Assembly: GCA_034190295.1 (NCBI GenBank)
Contig: JAXHSW010000002.1
Coordinates: 72,006-136,005, forward strand
Length of the DNA: 64,000 nt
Direction of reading: 5' to 3'
Source of the DNA: Okeania sp034190295
GTDB taxonomy: Bacteria > Cyanobacteriota > Cyanobacteriia > Cyanobacteriales > Microcoleaceae
Both the position numbers and the translations under genes were made by a program. Below the pieces are notes generated by a model. The model searched no databases. It saw only the letters and a program-made list of their open reading frames with translations, and was not told the DNA's origin. Below, one piece after another: positions 17,518 through 26,398 of this stretch. Within the stretch, counting starts at the first letter, position 1, and each line of letters starts with the position of its first letter.

Positions 17518-20103
17518 ATGAAAATTATTAAAATTAAACTTATAGATAGCGGTCAAAATGGATTTCATGTAATTTTAAATTCAATCGGTGCTAACTTTGA
17601 GTCTATTGATGGTTTTTTACCATGTCTACCTGCGAAATTAGAAAGATCGTTTAATCAATGGGAGTCAGCTTATTTTCAGTTAGAAGATGTGAGAAAAGTA
17701 GCAACTCGGATTAGCCCACAATCAGTAGTTAATTATTCTAGTTATGAAGAAAAAGAACAAGTAAAAATAACTCTTAATCAATGGTTGAATAGTGGCGATA
17801 TTAGTTGGCAACCTGTACGGGATGAATTAATTTCTGCCTTAAGTTCTCTAGGAAATTCTGATTCAGAAATTCGTCTATTTTTAGATATTCAAAATTCTAA
17901 TTTATGTCGCATTCCTTGGCAAGAATGGAATTTATTTCAGTCTCGTTTTCCTCAAACAGAAATTGCTATTCGAGTTCGAGGTAAAGGAAAAATTAGACGG
18001 CTTCGTAAATCCTCAAAAGTAAGAATTATTGCCATAGTTGGTAAGAGTGATGGTATTAATACAGATTTAGATTTAGAAGTAATTCAAAAGTTAAAAGAAA
18101 AGGGTGCAGAAGTAAGATTTTTAAATCGACCGACACAGGAGATTTTATCTGATACTTTGCGGGAGGAACCTGGTTATCATATATTGATTTTTGCCGGGCA
18201 TAGTTGTAGTAAAGAAGATGGTTCAATTGGTTGGATATATTTGAACGACCGGGATAAATTAAGTATTAAAGAGTTTAAAAATTCTTTGAGATATGCAATA
18301 GATAATGGGTTGCAATTGGCAATTTTTAATTCCTGTGATGGTTTGGGTTTAGCAAATCAGTTGGCGAAGCTTGGTTTATCACGAATTATTGTTATGCGAG
18401 AACCTGTTCCTGACCTGGTAGCAGTGAAATTTTTAGAGTATTTTTTGGCAGAGTTTGCGAATAATAAATCTCTGTTTAAATCTATGAGAATAGCTAGAGG
18501 AAGATTAGAACATTTTGAGTCTGAATATCCAGGGGCAATGTGGTTACCTACTCTTTGTATTCAAGAAACAGCTTTGTCTCATTCTCTGAGTTGGCAGCAG
18601 TTAATTTATCCCAATTTATGGCAGAAACTTATCAATAAATTTAAGCTTCCTTTAGGACTAACGGCAGGAATTTTGTTGGTAATTTTGACGATAAATTTAG
18701 TTAAAAATAAATTCACTGAAACTAAAACGACCGGGATACAAGCAGAAATTTTACAAAATATTAGTCAGGGGGAAAAGTTGTTAATTTCTGCCGATAAAAA
18801 TCTGGCAAAAAAAGAAGGAATTGAACAATTTTATAATGGTAACTTTGCTCAGGCGATCGCTAAATTTCGCCAATCTCTCCAAGTCAATAAAAATGACCCG
18901 GAAACTTTGATTTATTTGAATAATGCAATTACTCAACAAAAATCTGATACTAATATTGGACAAAAGATAGAAATAGCAGTTAGTGTTCCTATTAGTCAGG
19001 AATCAGATATTTCTCAGGAAATTTTGCGAGGAGTTGCTCAAGCTCAAAGCGAATTTAATTGTGGTTTAGCGGAAATTTCTCTGGCTATTAAAAATCCTGA
19101 AAATCAACTAAATTGCTCTGGTAGTTTCAATGGTAAATTTCTAAAAGTTACTATTGCTGATGATGAATATCTACCAGAAACAGCAGAAAAAATTGCTAAA
19201 GTTTTAGTAGTAAAAGAAGAAATTCTTGCCGTTATCGGTCATTCTTCTAGTGATATGACTTTACAAGCAGGAGAAATTTATAACAAAGCTGAATTAGTAG
19301 TAATTTCTCCTACTAGCACCTCAACTAGATTATCTAACTTTGGCAAATTTGTATTTAAAATTCCCCCTAGCGATCGCCTAGCAGCTCAAACTCTATTAAA
19401 TTATTTGGAGCGACAAAACTGGGCAGAGAAAAAAATAGCAGTTGCCTATATACCTGGTAATAGTTATAGTCAGTCTTTAGCTAAAGAATTTAATAAACTA
19501 TTGCCAGGAAAATTCGTATATAAGTGCAATATTTTATCCGGAAATTTTAGTGCCAGTGACTGTGTAGAAGAAGCACAAAATCGAGGGGCAGAAATAATGT
19601 TTTTAGTCCCTGCTACAGACAGAACTTTGAGTAATGTTATCGGCATAATTAATAATGCTAAAGAGTTAAAATTATTAGGTGGAGATTCTGTTTATAATCC
19701 CAGGGTATTAAAAGATGCTGGCCAACAAGCAAACCAAGCAAATTTAACCCTTGCTATTCCTTGGCATCGTCACCCTAACTCTCAATTTAGTCAAACAGCT
19801 CAAAAGTTTTGGAATGCAGAAATTAATTGGCGTACTGCCACATCTTATGATGCTACTCAAACTATTATTAAAGCCGTAGATGAAATGATGGGGAATTATT
19901 CTCGTAAACAATTACAAAGAATCTTATCTAATCCCAATTTTTCCCTAGAAGGAGTAACAGGAAAAATTAGATTTAGTGAGTCAGGCGATCGACAATTTAT
20001 TGAGAAGGATAAACCAGTATTAGTTCAGGTAAAACCTAATGCTAAATCTGGAAAAGATCAATTTGTAATTCTGGAGGAGGGGAGTAGAGGAGCGGGGGAG
20101 TAG
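17518..20103 (+). CDS. CHAT protease - membrane helix - type I periplasmic binding domain protein
   Basis: The 861-residue product starts with a CHAT (caspase-like) half. The catalytic His is H228 (FAGHS) and the Cys is C273 (FNSCDG), with PGAMWLPTL closing the domain near 338-346. A single helix at about 378-394 (PLGLTAGILLVILTINLV) follows. Next come a TPR-like pair of helices (about 436-470) and then a type I periplasmic binding fold of the branched-chain amino acid/Leu-Ile-Val class at about 483-850 (IAVSVPISQ, AVIGHSSSDMTLQAGEIY, SPTSTSTRLS). With the protease inside, the binding domain faces the periplasm. I infer that ligand binding controls the protease. The last 10 or so residues are encoded by a GGAGTAGAGGAGCGG repeat. 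Confidence 0.88.
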   Translation: MKIIKIKLIDSGQNGFHVILNSIGANFESIDGFLPCLPAKLERSFNQWESAYFQLEDVRKVATRISPQSVVNYSSYEEKEQVKITLNQWLNSGDISWQPVRDELISALSSLGNSDSEIRLFLDIQNSNLCRIPWQEWNLFQSRFPQTEIAIRVRGKGKIRRLRKSSKVRIIAIVGKSDGINTDLDLEVIQKLKEKGAEVRFLNRPTQEILSDTLREEPGYHILIFAGHSCSKEDGSIGWIYLNDRDKLSIKEFKNSLRYAIDNGLQLAIFNSCDGLGLANQLAKLGLSRIIVMREPVPDLVAVKFLEYFLAEFANNKSLFKSMRIARGRLEHFESEYPGAMWLPTLCIQETALSHSLSWQQLIYPNLWQKLINKFKLPLGLTAGILLVILTINLVKNKFTETKTTGIQAEILQNISQGEKLLISADKNLAKKEGIEQFYNGNFAQAIAKFRQSLQVNKNDPETLIYLNNAITQQKSDTNIGQKIEIAVSVPISQESDISQEILRGVAQAQSEFNCGLAEISLAIKNPENQLNCSGSFNGKFLKVTIADDEYLPETAEKIAKVLVVKEEILAVIGHSSSDMTLQAGEIYNKAELVVISPTSTSTRLSNFGKFVFKIPPSDRLAAQTLLNYLERQNWAEKKIAVAYIPGNSYSQSLAKEFNKLLPGKFVYKCNILSGNFSASDCVEEAQNRGAEIMFLVPATDRTLSNVIGIINNAKELKLLGGDSVYNPRVLKDAGQQANQANLTLAIPWHRHPNSQFSQTAQKFWNAEINWRTATSYDATQTIIKAVDEMMGNYSRKQLQRILSNPNFSLEGVTGKIRFSESGDRQFIEKDKPVLVQVKPNAKSGKDQFVILEEGSRGAGE

Positions 20104-20230
20104 GGGAGTAGGGGAGTGGGGGAGTAGAGAAGTGGGGGAGTAGGGGAGTAGAGGAGCGGGGGAGTAGGGGAGTAGGGGAGTGTGGAGACCCACCTCTAAC
20201 CCCTCCCAGGAGGGGAATATGGGGAGATTC
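20073..20230. repeat. GGGGAGTAGG minisatellite overrunning a gene end
   Basis: Units of GGGGAGTAGGGGAGTGG begin inside the last codons of the upstream CHAT gene and supply its stop codon, then pass into a CCCTCCCAGGAGGGG palindrome near 20200. Confidence 0.85.
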
Positions 20231-20256
20231 GTATATTTGCACAATTTTTGTATTTC

Positions 20257-20640
20257 ATATTACTTCTTACTTTTGACTTTTGATTTTTGACTTATAACTT
20301 CCTTCCTTCTTACTTCTTACTTTTGACTTTTGACTTTTAACTTATAACTTATAACTTCCTTCTTACTTTTGACTTTTGATTTTTGACTTATAACTTCCTT
20401 CCTTCTTACTTCTTACTTTTGACTTTTGACTTCTTACTTTTGACTTATAATTTCCTTCTTACTTTTGACTTTTAACTTTTGACTTTTAACTTTTAACTTT
20501 TGACTTCTTACTTTTGACTTATAATTTCCTTCTTACTTTTAACTTTTGACTTCTTACTTTTGACTTATAATTTCCTTCTTACTTTTGACTTTTGACTTTT
20601 GATTTTTGACTTATAACTTCCTTCTTTCTTATAAACATTA
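20257..20640. repeat. Long heptad tract (ACTTTTG/ACTTATA)
   Basis: About 380 bp of interleaved 7-bp units (CTTTTGA, TTTTAA, CTTATAA) with CTTCCTTCTTA spacers. No gene; it separates the two CHAT genes. Confidence 0.85.
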
Positions 20641-20654
20641 AATAGGATGCCACT

Positions 20655-22835
20655 ATGAGTATTGTTAAGATTAAACTTCTGGAAACTGAAGCCCCTGGAT
20701 TTCATGTTACTCTCACTGCCAACGATGGAAAATTTGATTCTATTGATGGTTTTTTACCAGCTTTACCACCAGAATTAGAATCATCATTGAGTAATTGGCA
20801 GTTAGCTTATAACCAATTAGAAAAAGTTCGTAAAATTTCTACTAGAATTAGTCCAAAAAAAACTATTTCTTACTCCAGTTCAGAACAAAGAAAACTGGTA
20901 AAAACTCAGATTAATAAATGGCTAGATTCTGACGATAGTCGATGGCGACCAATCCGAGAAGAATTAATTTCTGTATTTAGCTCATTGCAAAATTCCGAGT
21001 CAGAAATTCGTGTATTTCTAGATGCGAAAAACCCTAAACTACGACGACTACCTTGGCAAGAATGGGGTTTATTAGCATCTCGGTTTCCTCAAGCAGAAAT
21101 TGCCATGAGAGTTAGAGGAAAAGGTGAATTAAAACCTTATCCTAATTATGAAAAACTCAGAGTGCTTTTAGTTGTAGGAAAAAGTGCCGGAATTAATACC
21201 GATCTAGATGTAGAAATAGTGCAAAAATTACAGGAAAAAGGAGCAGAAATTATCTGTTTAAAACAGCCCAGTAGAGAAAAATTTGCTAATACACTAAGAG
21301 AAGAATCAGGTTATCATATCTTTATTTTCTCCGGTCATAGTCGCAGCGAAGAAGATGGTTCAATTGGCTGGATTTCTCTAAATGACCATGATGAATTAAG
21401 CATTGACGAATTCAAGAATTCTCTCAGATATGTAATAGATAAAGGATTACAATTAGCAATATTTAATTCCTGTGATGGTTTAGGATTAGCTAGTCAATTA
21501 GCTCAGTTAAGTTTGCCTCGTAGTATTGTCATGCGAGAACCAATACCTGATGAAGTAGCAGTCAAATTTTTAGAATACTTTTTTGAGGAATTTACTAAAA
21601 ATAAATCCTTATTTAGTTCTGTTCATACTGCTAGAGAACGTCTAGAATATTTTGAATCTGATTATCCAGGGGCAATGTGGTTACCAACAATATGTATTCG
21701 AGAGTCAGCATTAAATAAACCTTTAACTTGGCAACAAATTACTGGCAACTTAATCCAGACTCCCCAAACTTCTACTTCATTACTGAATAAAAGAATTTTC
21801 TTATTATTAGGAGCGGTCGGTTTATTGGTTGTTGCTTTAGTAACTTCGTTGTTGATAAATCGAGAAAAAATACCAGAAAAAAAGGTAGTAGATTCTCTAT
21901 GTCCCCAACAACCTACCCCAAATCAAACCGCCACAGAAAACTCTATCAAATCTGTCAAATGTTTTGCTTATGTTCCTGATGTTCCTAATGGTAAATGGTT
22001 ACATGGAGGTAGCACCACTTGGGCACCAATTCGTAGTAAAATTAATCCAAAAATCCAAGCAATTTTTCCAGAATTTCAGTTAAATTACAGACAACACCCG
22101 AGTTTACCCCCTGGTTCAGAAACTGGAATTAAAATGTTATTAGAAGGTCAAATTTCTTTTGCTGAATCTTCACGACCTGTGACAGATAATGAGTTGCAAA
22201 CTGCCCGAAATAGAAATTTTCAATTAAAGCAAATTCCTATTGCTATGGATGGAATTGCTATAGTAGTTAATCCAGAACTTGATGTTGCAGGTTTAACCTT
22301 AAAACAACTCCAAGAAATCTATACTGGTCAGATTCAAAATTGGAGTGAAATAGGAGGACCTAATATGGAAATTATTCCCTATACTCGTCCTTTTGATAGT
22401 GGTACAACTCTCTTCTTTCAAGAAAATATTTTGAACAACAAAAAATTTAGCGAAAATGTAGTTTCAATTCGTACTACTACTCAAGCTTTACGAGAGGTAA
22501 CAGCAAATAAAGGAGGAATTTATTTTGGCACAGCTTCAGAAATTATTCCTCAATGTGCGGTGAAACCTTTATCAATTGCCTATCGATCGGGAGGTACTTT
22601 TGTTGCTCCTTACAAAGGCGAATTTGTACCGCCAGAAAATTGTCCTGGGCAACGTAACCAACCAAATTTAGAAGTATTTGAAAATGCAACATATCCGATT
22701 TCAAGACGGTTATTTCTGATTGTGAAAAAAGATGATTCTTTTGATGAAAAAGCTGGAGAAGCTTATGGAAAATTACTGTTGACAGATGAAGGGCAAAAAT
22801 TAATTGAAGAAACTGGATATAGTCCTATTCGTTAA
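20655..22835 (+). CDS. CHAT protease - membrane helix - phosphate-binding-like (PstS type) domain protein
   Basis: The 726-residue product has a CHAT half that aligns without gaps to its neighbour, with H228 (FSGHS) and C273 (FNSCDG) at identical positions. One helix at about 381-401 (IFLLLGAVGLLVVALVTSLLI) crosses the membrane. Residues 430-726 are a type II periplasmic binding fold of the PstS/phosphate class: GGSTTWAPI at 451-459, AESSRPVTDNE, LTLKQLQEIYTGQIQNWSEIGG and RPFDSGTTLFF. AGGATG precedes the ATG. So the same protease module is joined to a different sensor. Predicted topology: N-terminus inside, sensor outside. Whether it binds phosphate is inference from family. Confidence 0.9.
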   Translation: MSIVKIKLLETEAPGFHVTLTANDGKFDSIDGFLPALPPELESSLSNWQLAYNQLEKVRKISTRISPKKTISYSSSEQRKLVKTQINKWLDSDDSRWRPIREELISVFSSLQNSESEIRVFLDAKNPKLRRLPWQEWGLLASRFPQAEIAMRVRGKGELKPYPNYEKLRVLLVVGKSAGINTDLDVEIVQKLQEKGAEIICLKQPSREKFANTLREESGYHIFIFSGHSRSEEDGSIGWISLNDHDELSIDEFKNSLRYVIDKGLQLAIFNSCDGLGLASQLAQLSLPRSIVMREPIPDEVAVKFLEYFFEEFTKNKSLFSSVHTARERLEYFESDYPGAMWLPTICIRESALNKPLTWQQITGNLIQTPQTSTSLLNKRIFLLLGAVGLLVVALVTSLLINREKIPEKKVVDSLCPQQPTPNQTATENSIKSVKCFAYVPDVPNGKWLHGGSTTWAPIRSKINPKIQAIFPEFQLNYRQHPSLPPGSETGIKMLLEGQISFAESSRPVTDNELQTARNRNFQLKQIPIAMDGIAIVVNPELDVAGLTLKQLQEIYTGQIQNWSEIGGPNMEIIPYTRPFDSGTTLFFQENILNNKKFSENVVSIRTTTQALREVTANKGGIYFGTASEIIPQCAVKPLSIAYRSGGTFVAPYKGEFVPPENCPGQRNQPNLEVFENATYPISRRLFLIVKKDDSFDEKAGEAYGKLLLTDEGQKLIEETGYSPIR

Positions 22836-22885
22836 CAATAAGCAATCAGCAATCAGCAATCAGCAATCAGCAGATAGTCTAGCAG

Positions 22886-22911
22886 GGTGCGTTAATGAAA
22901 TGTAACGCACC
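22886..22911. repeat. Palindrome GGTGCGTTA...TAACGCACC
   Basis: A nine-pair perfect stem with an 8-base loop, 50 bp after the second CHAT gene and following CAATCAG heptads. No T-run, so it is not a standard terminator; it could protect the mRNA 3' end. Confidence 0.6.
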
Positions 22912-23037
22912 ATCTCTCGACAAAAAGAAACCAAACCATTCTTAACCCATAAGATGCGGTGTAGACGGTAGGGTATTAAACCCAAAAGAAAAAGATAAAT
23001 TTAATTGCTGGAATTTTGCATAAATTTTTCGGTAGTG

Positions 23038-23092
23038 CCTGATAAATTATTGGGAACCTTTTATCTGTAGATATATGGTTGCCCAATTCAGG
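23038..23092 (+). promoter_or_regulatory. Conserved leader hairpin, copy 1
   Basis: CCTGA, ATTGGG and ACC pair with GGT, CCCAAT and TCAGG to form a bulged stem around an AT-rich loop. It lies 4 bases before AAAGGAG of the first paralog. Confidence 0.55.
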
Positions 23093-23110
23093 TATTAAAG
23101 GAGAAATTAT

Positions 23111-23965
23111 ATGGAAATAGTTAAGCAGACTGAAAAAGAACTGGTTCTAAAAGATTCATTATCTTCTCGTTTTGTGGCCTCGTTGCTTTTTGTTTTTCCC
23201 TGGATAGGAATACCACTGTTTTTTGCTTCAGCAATTTTATCGGAAATGGGAGTAATTAAAGCTTCGTGTCAACGGGTCGAACCAACTCAAGTTAATTGTC
23301 AGGTCAATAAGTCAAAATATTTAGGTTTAATCCAAGGTTATTCTACTTCCTTGAATAGGGTAAAAGAAGCAAAATTTAATTCCCAAAATGATAGTGATGG
23401 CAGTAATTATTTTGTGACATTGGTAACTCAAACAGGAAAAGAAGTTGTTAGTTTGCCAGATAATTCATATACCAATGGTGTTAAGGGTTATCCTCAAGAA
23501 ATGAATCAAATGGCGACAAAAATAAACACATTTATCAATAATTCAACTGACCCATCTCTGCTTATTCAGTACGATCTACGTTGGAAAGAGGAAAACCTCA
23601 TATCTTTAGCTGTCTGTATTCCCTTTATTGGAATAGGAATCTTACTTCTATACCCAGCTTTTTATCTAGAAACACTAATACTTAATAAAAGAGAACGACA
23701 ATTAACCTACAAAGTATTTTCTTTATTGGGTACCAAAACTAAACACTATTCCTTTGCCCAAATCAAAGAGTTAATTCTAGAAAGTGATACAGATAGTGAT
23801 GGAGATAAATCCTATAGATTAAAGTTAGTATTACCAGCAGAAAGTCAAAATCATCAGTTGAAAATCACTATAATAAGTGATTCTCGCATTGAAGAAGTTA
23901 AAAAACCAGCTAATGTTGTGGCTGATTTTATCGAGATACCCTATCAAGAAGTGTCAAATGAATAA
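23111..23965 (+). CDS. Tandem membrane protein paralog 1
   Basis: AAAGGAG at 23097-23103 sets the start. The 284-residue product has a short N-terminal basic stretch (EIVKQTEKELVLKD) and a membrane helix at about 22-45. An extracytoplasmic segment follows with two Cys (CQRVEPTQVNCQ, 54-65), a Thr/Ser/Lys-rich beta region with SQTGKEVVSLPD-like text, a second helix at about 164-188, and a C-terminal beta domain (RERQLTYKVFSLLGTKTKHYSFAQIKELIL). The last part reads like a PH-like or YcxB-like fold. Function unknown. The stop codon lies in AAATGAATAATCATTT followed by T, a weak terminator-like hairpin shared by all copies. It is the first of four adjacent copies. Confidence 0.75.
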   Translation: MEIVKQTEKELVLKDSLSSRFVASLLFVFPWIGIPLFFASAILSEMGVIKASCQRVEPTQVNCQVNKSKYLGLIQGYSTSLNRVKEAKFNSQNDSDGSNYFVTLVTQTGKEVVSLPDNSYTNGVKGYPQEMNQMATKINTFINNSTDPSLLIQYDLRWKEENLISLAVCIPFIGIGILLLYPAFYLETLILNKRERQLTYKVFSLLGTKTKHYSFAQIKELILESDTDSDGDKSYRLKLVLPAESQNHQLKITIISDSRIEEVKKPANVVADFIEIPYQEVSNE

Positions 23966-24141
23966 TCATTTTTTTTGAAAGGAAGAAGGAAGAGGGAAGA
24001 GGGAAGAGGGAGGAAAACTATTGAGCAATAAAAAAACTTAAATTTCCTGTAGATATTCACCTTTAGGTTTACATAAACGCGCCACAACGGACATGGTAAT
24101 AAATTTAATTCCAGGAATTTTGCATAAATTTTTCGGTAGTG

Positions 24142-24196
24142 CCTGATAAATTATTGGGAACCTTTTATCTGTAGATATATGGTTGCCCAATTCAGG
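24142..24196 (+). promoter_or_regulatory. Conserved leader hairpin, copy 2
   Basis: Same stem as copy 1, identical in its pairing strands, directly upstream of the AAAGGAG of paralog 2. Confidence 0.55.
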
Positions 24197-24214
24197 TATT
24201 AAAGGAGAAATTAT

Positions 24215-25051
24215 ATGGAAATAGTTAAACAGACTGAAAAAGAACTGGTTCTAAAAGATTCATTATCTTCTCGTCTTTTTGGGTTGTTGTTTTTTGCTCC
24301 CTTTATAGCATTACCACTGTTTTTTGTTTCAACAATTTTATCGGAGATGGGAGTAATTAAAGTTTCATGTCAACGGGTTGAACCAACTCAAGTTAATTGT
24401 CAGGTCAATAGCTCAAAATATTTAGGTTTCATCCAAGGTTATTCTACTTCCTTGAATAGGGTAAAAGAAGCCAAATTTAATTCACGGAAGAGGGTTGATA
24501 GTGATGGTGATACTTATTTTGATTATTTTGTGACCCTAGTCAGTCAAACAGGAAAAGAAGTTGTCAGTTTGCCAGATGATTCATATCCTCAAGAAATGAT
24601 TGAAATGGGGGTAAAAATTAACAAATTTATCAACTATTCAACTGAGCCATCTCTGCTTATTCAATACGATCTACGACGGAAAAACCTGCTACCTTTAGCT
24701 ATCAACATTACCTTGATTGCAATAGAAATCTTAATTGTTGCAGTTTTGTATCTAAGAACAGTAATACTTGACAAAAGTGAACGACAATTAACCTACCAAG
24801 AATCTTCTTTATTGGGTACTTATACCAAACACTATTCCTTTGCCCAAATTAAAGAGTTTATTCTAGAAAATAGCACAGATATTGATGGAGATCAATCCCG
24901 TAAGTTAAAGATAGTATTACCAGCAGAAAATCAAAATGATCGGCGGGAAGTCACTTTAATAAAAGGTTTTGAAATTGAAGAAATTAAAAAACTAGCTAAT
25001 ACTGTGGCTGATTTTATCGAGATACCTTATCAAGATTTGTCAAGTGAGTAA
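24215..25051 (+). CDS. Tandem membrane protein paralog 2
   Basis: The 278-residue product is collinear with paralog 1 and keeps the CQRVEPTQVNCQ pair, both membrane helices and the C-terminal ERQLTY...KHYSFAQIKE domain. It differs by a longer loop (NSRKRVDSDGDTYFDYF) and a diverged second helix. The repeat unit including leader and tail is about 1.1 kb, so this is a tandem duplication. AAAGGAG precedes the ATG. Function unknown. Confidence 0.75.
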   Translation: MEIVKQTEKELVLKDSLSSRLFGLLFFAPFIALPLFFVSTILSEMGVIKVSCQRVEPTQVNCQVNSSKYLGFIQGYSTSLNRVKEAKFNSRKRVDSDGDTYFDYFVTLVSQTGKEVVSLPDDSYPQEMIEMGVKINKFINYSTEPSLLIQYDLRRKNLLPLAINITLIAIEILIVAVLYLRTVILDKSERQLTYQESSLLGTYTKHYSFAQIKEFILENSTDIDGDQSRKLKIVLPAENQNDRREVTLIKGFEIEEIKKLANTVADFIEIPYQDLSSE

Positions 25052-25227
25052 TCATTTTTTTTGAAAGGAAGAAGGAAGAAGGAAGAGGGAAGAGGGAGGA
25101 AAACTATTGAGCAAGAAAAAAACTTAAATTTCCTGTAGATATTCACCCTTGGGTTTACATAAACGCGCCACAACGGACATGGTAATAAATTTAATTCCTG
25201 GAATTTTGCATAAATTTTTCGGTAGTG

Positions 25228-25282
25228 CCTGATAAATTATTGGGAACCTTTTATCTGTAGATATATGGTTTCCCAATTCAGG
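25228..25282 (+). promoter_or_regulatory. Conserved leader hairpin, copy 3
   Basis: Same pairing strands; the internal loop next to GGT reads TT instead of TG, so base pairing is unaffected. Confidence 0.55.
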
Positions 25283-25300
25283 TATTAAAGGAGAAATTAT

Positions 25301-26128
25301 ATGGAAATAGTTAAACAGACTGAAAAAGAACTTGCCCTAAAAGATAATTTATTTGATTATTATGCCATTTCGTTGTTTTTTGTTTCTCCCTTCATAGCAG
25401 TATCACTGCTTATTACTTCAACAATTTTATCAAAGATGGGAGTAATTAAAGCTTCATGTCAACGGGTCGAACCAACTCAAGTTAACTGTCAGGTCAATAA
25501 GTCAAATTATTTAGGTTTAATCCCAGGTTCTTCTACTTCTTTGACTAGGGTAACAGAAGCTAAACTTAATTCACAGAAGAAGAAGGATAATGATGCTGAC
25601 ACTTATTCTGATTATTTTGTTACCCTAGTAAGTCAAACAGGAAAAGAAGTTGTCAGTTGGTGGGATGATCCTCAAGAAATAATGGAAATGGTGGTAAAAA
25701 TTAACACATTTATCAATTATTCAACTGAGCCATCTCTGCTTATTCAGTACGATCTACGTTGGAAATGGAGAAATATACTACTTTTAGCTATCGGCATTAC
25801 CTCTATTGGAACAGAAATTTTAGTCCTTGCAGTTTTGTATCTAAAAACACTAATACTTAACAAAAGTGAACGAAAATTAACCTACAAAATCTGTTCTTTA
25901 TTGAAATTGTATACTGAAACCAAACACTATTCCTTTGCCCAAATTCAAGAATTAATTCTTGAAAATGATGAAAATCAAGTCTATGAATTAAAGTTAGTAT
26001 TACCACCAGAAAATCATCAGCGGGAAATCAGTTTAATAAAAGATTCTGATGTTGAAAAAGTTAAAAAATTAGCTAATTTTGTGGCTGATTTTATCGAGAT
26101 ACCCTATAAAGAAGTGTCAAATGAGTAA
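25301..26128 (+). CDS. Tandem membrane protein paralog 3
   Basis: The 275-residue product has the same architecture. The hydrophobic N-terminal helix is rewritten (YYAISLFFVSPFIAVSLLITS) while CQRVEPTQVNCQ is unchanged, and the DGD calcium-like loop found in copies 1, 2 and 4 is lost from the C-terminal domain (LENDENQVYELK). The C-terminal half also has a small insertion (LLKLYTETKHYSF). AAAGGAG precedes the ATG. The downstream 190 bp match the sequence after paralog 4, unlike copies 1 and 2. Confidence 0.75.
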   Translation: MEIVKQTEKELALKDNLFDYYAISLFFVSPFIAVSLLITSTILSKMGVIKASCQRVEPTQVNCQVNKSNYLGLIPGSSTSLTRVTEAKLNSQKKKDNDADTYSDYFVTLVSQTGKEVVSWWDDPQEIMEMVVKINTFINYSTEPSLLIQYDLRWKWRNILLLAIGITSIGTEILVLAVLYLKTLILNKSERKLTYKICSLLKLYTETKHYSFAQIQELILENDENQVYELKLVLPPENHQREISLIKDSDVEKVKKLANFVADFIEIPYKEVSNE

Positions 26129-26323
26129 TCATTTTTTTTCAGCGTTTGAGTGAGTTTAGTATAACGAAAATGTCTATACATTTAAAATATTAAGTTTTGT
26201 AAAGGATACTGGTAATATCTGTAAAATTGCCATGTTTTGTTGATGAATAAGATAGTAAGGCGCTTTGATTTCTGACTTTTTATTCCCAGCTAGATCGAAT
26301 TTTGCATAATTTTTTCGGTAGTG

Positions 26324-26380
26324 CCTGATAAATTATTGGGAACCTTCTCTATCTGTAGATATATAGTTGCCCAATTCAGG
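26324..26380 (+). promoter_or_regulatory. Conserved leader hairpin, copy 4
   Basis: The stem strands CCTGA/TCAGG and ATTGGG/CCCAAT are kept; the loop is 2 bases longer and the inner GGT is AGT. Variation restricted to the loop and inner end fits an RNA structure, though recent duplication also explains the similarity. Confidence 0.5.
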
Positions 26381-26398
26381 TATTACAGGAGAAATTAT

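Noticed and set aside
22886..22911. Intrinsic terminator after the second CHAT gene
   Set aside because: The stem is good, but no T-run follows, so it is listed only as a palindrome.
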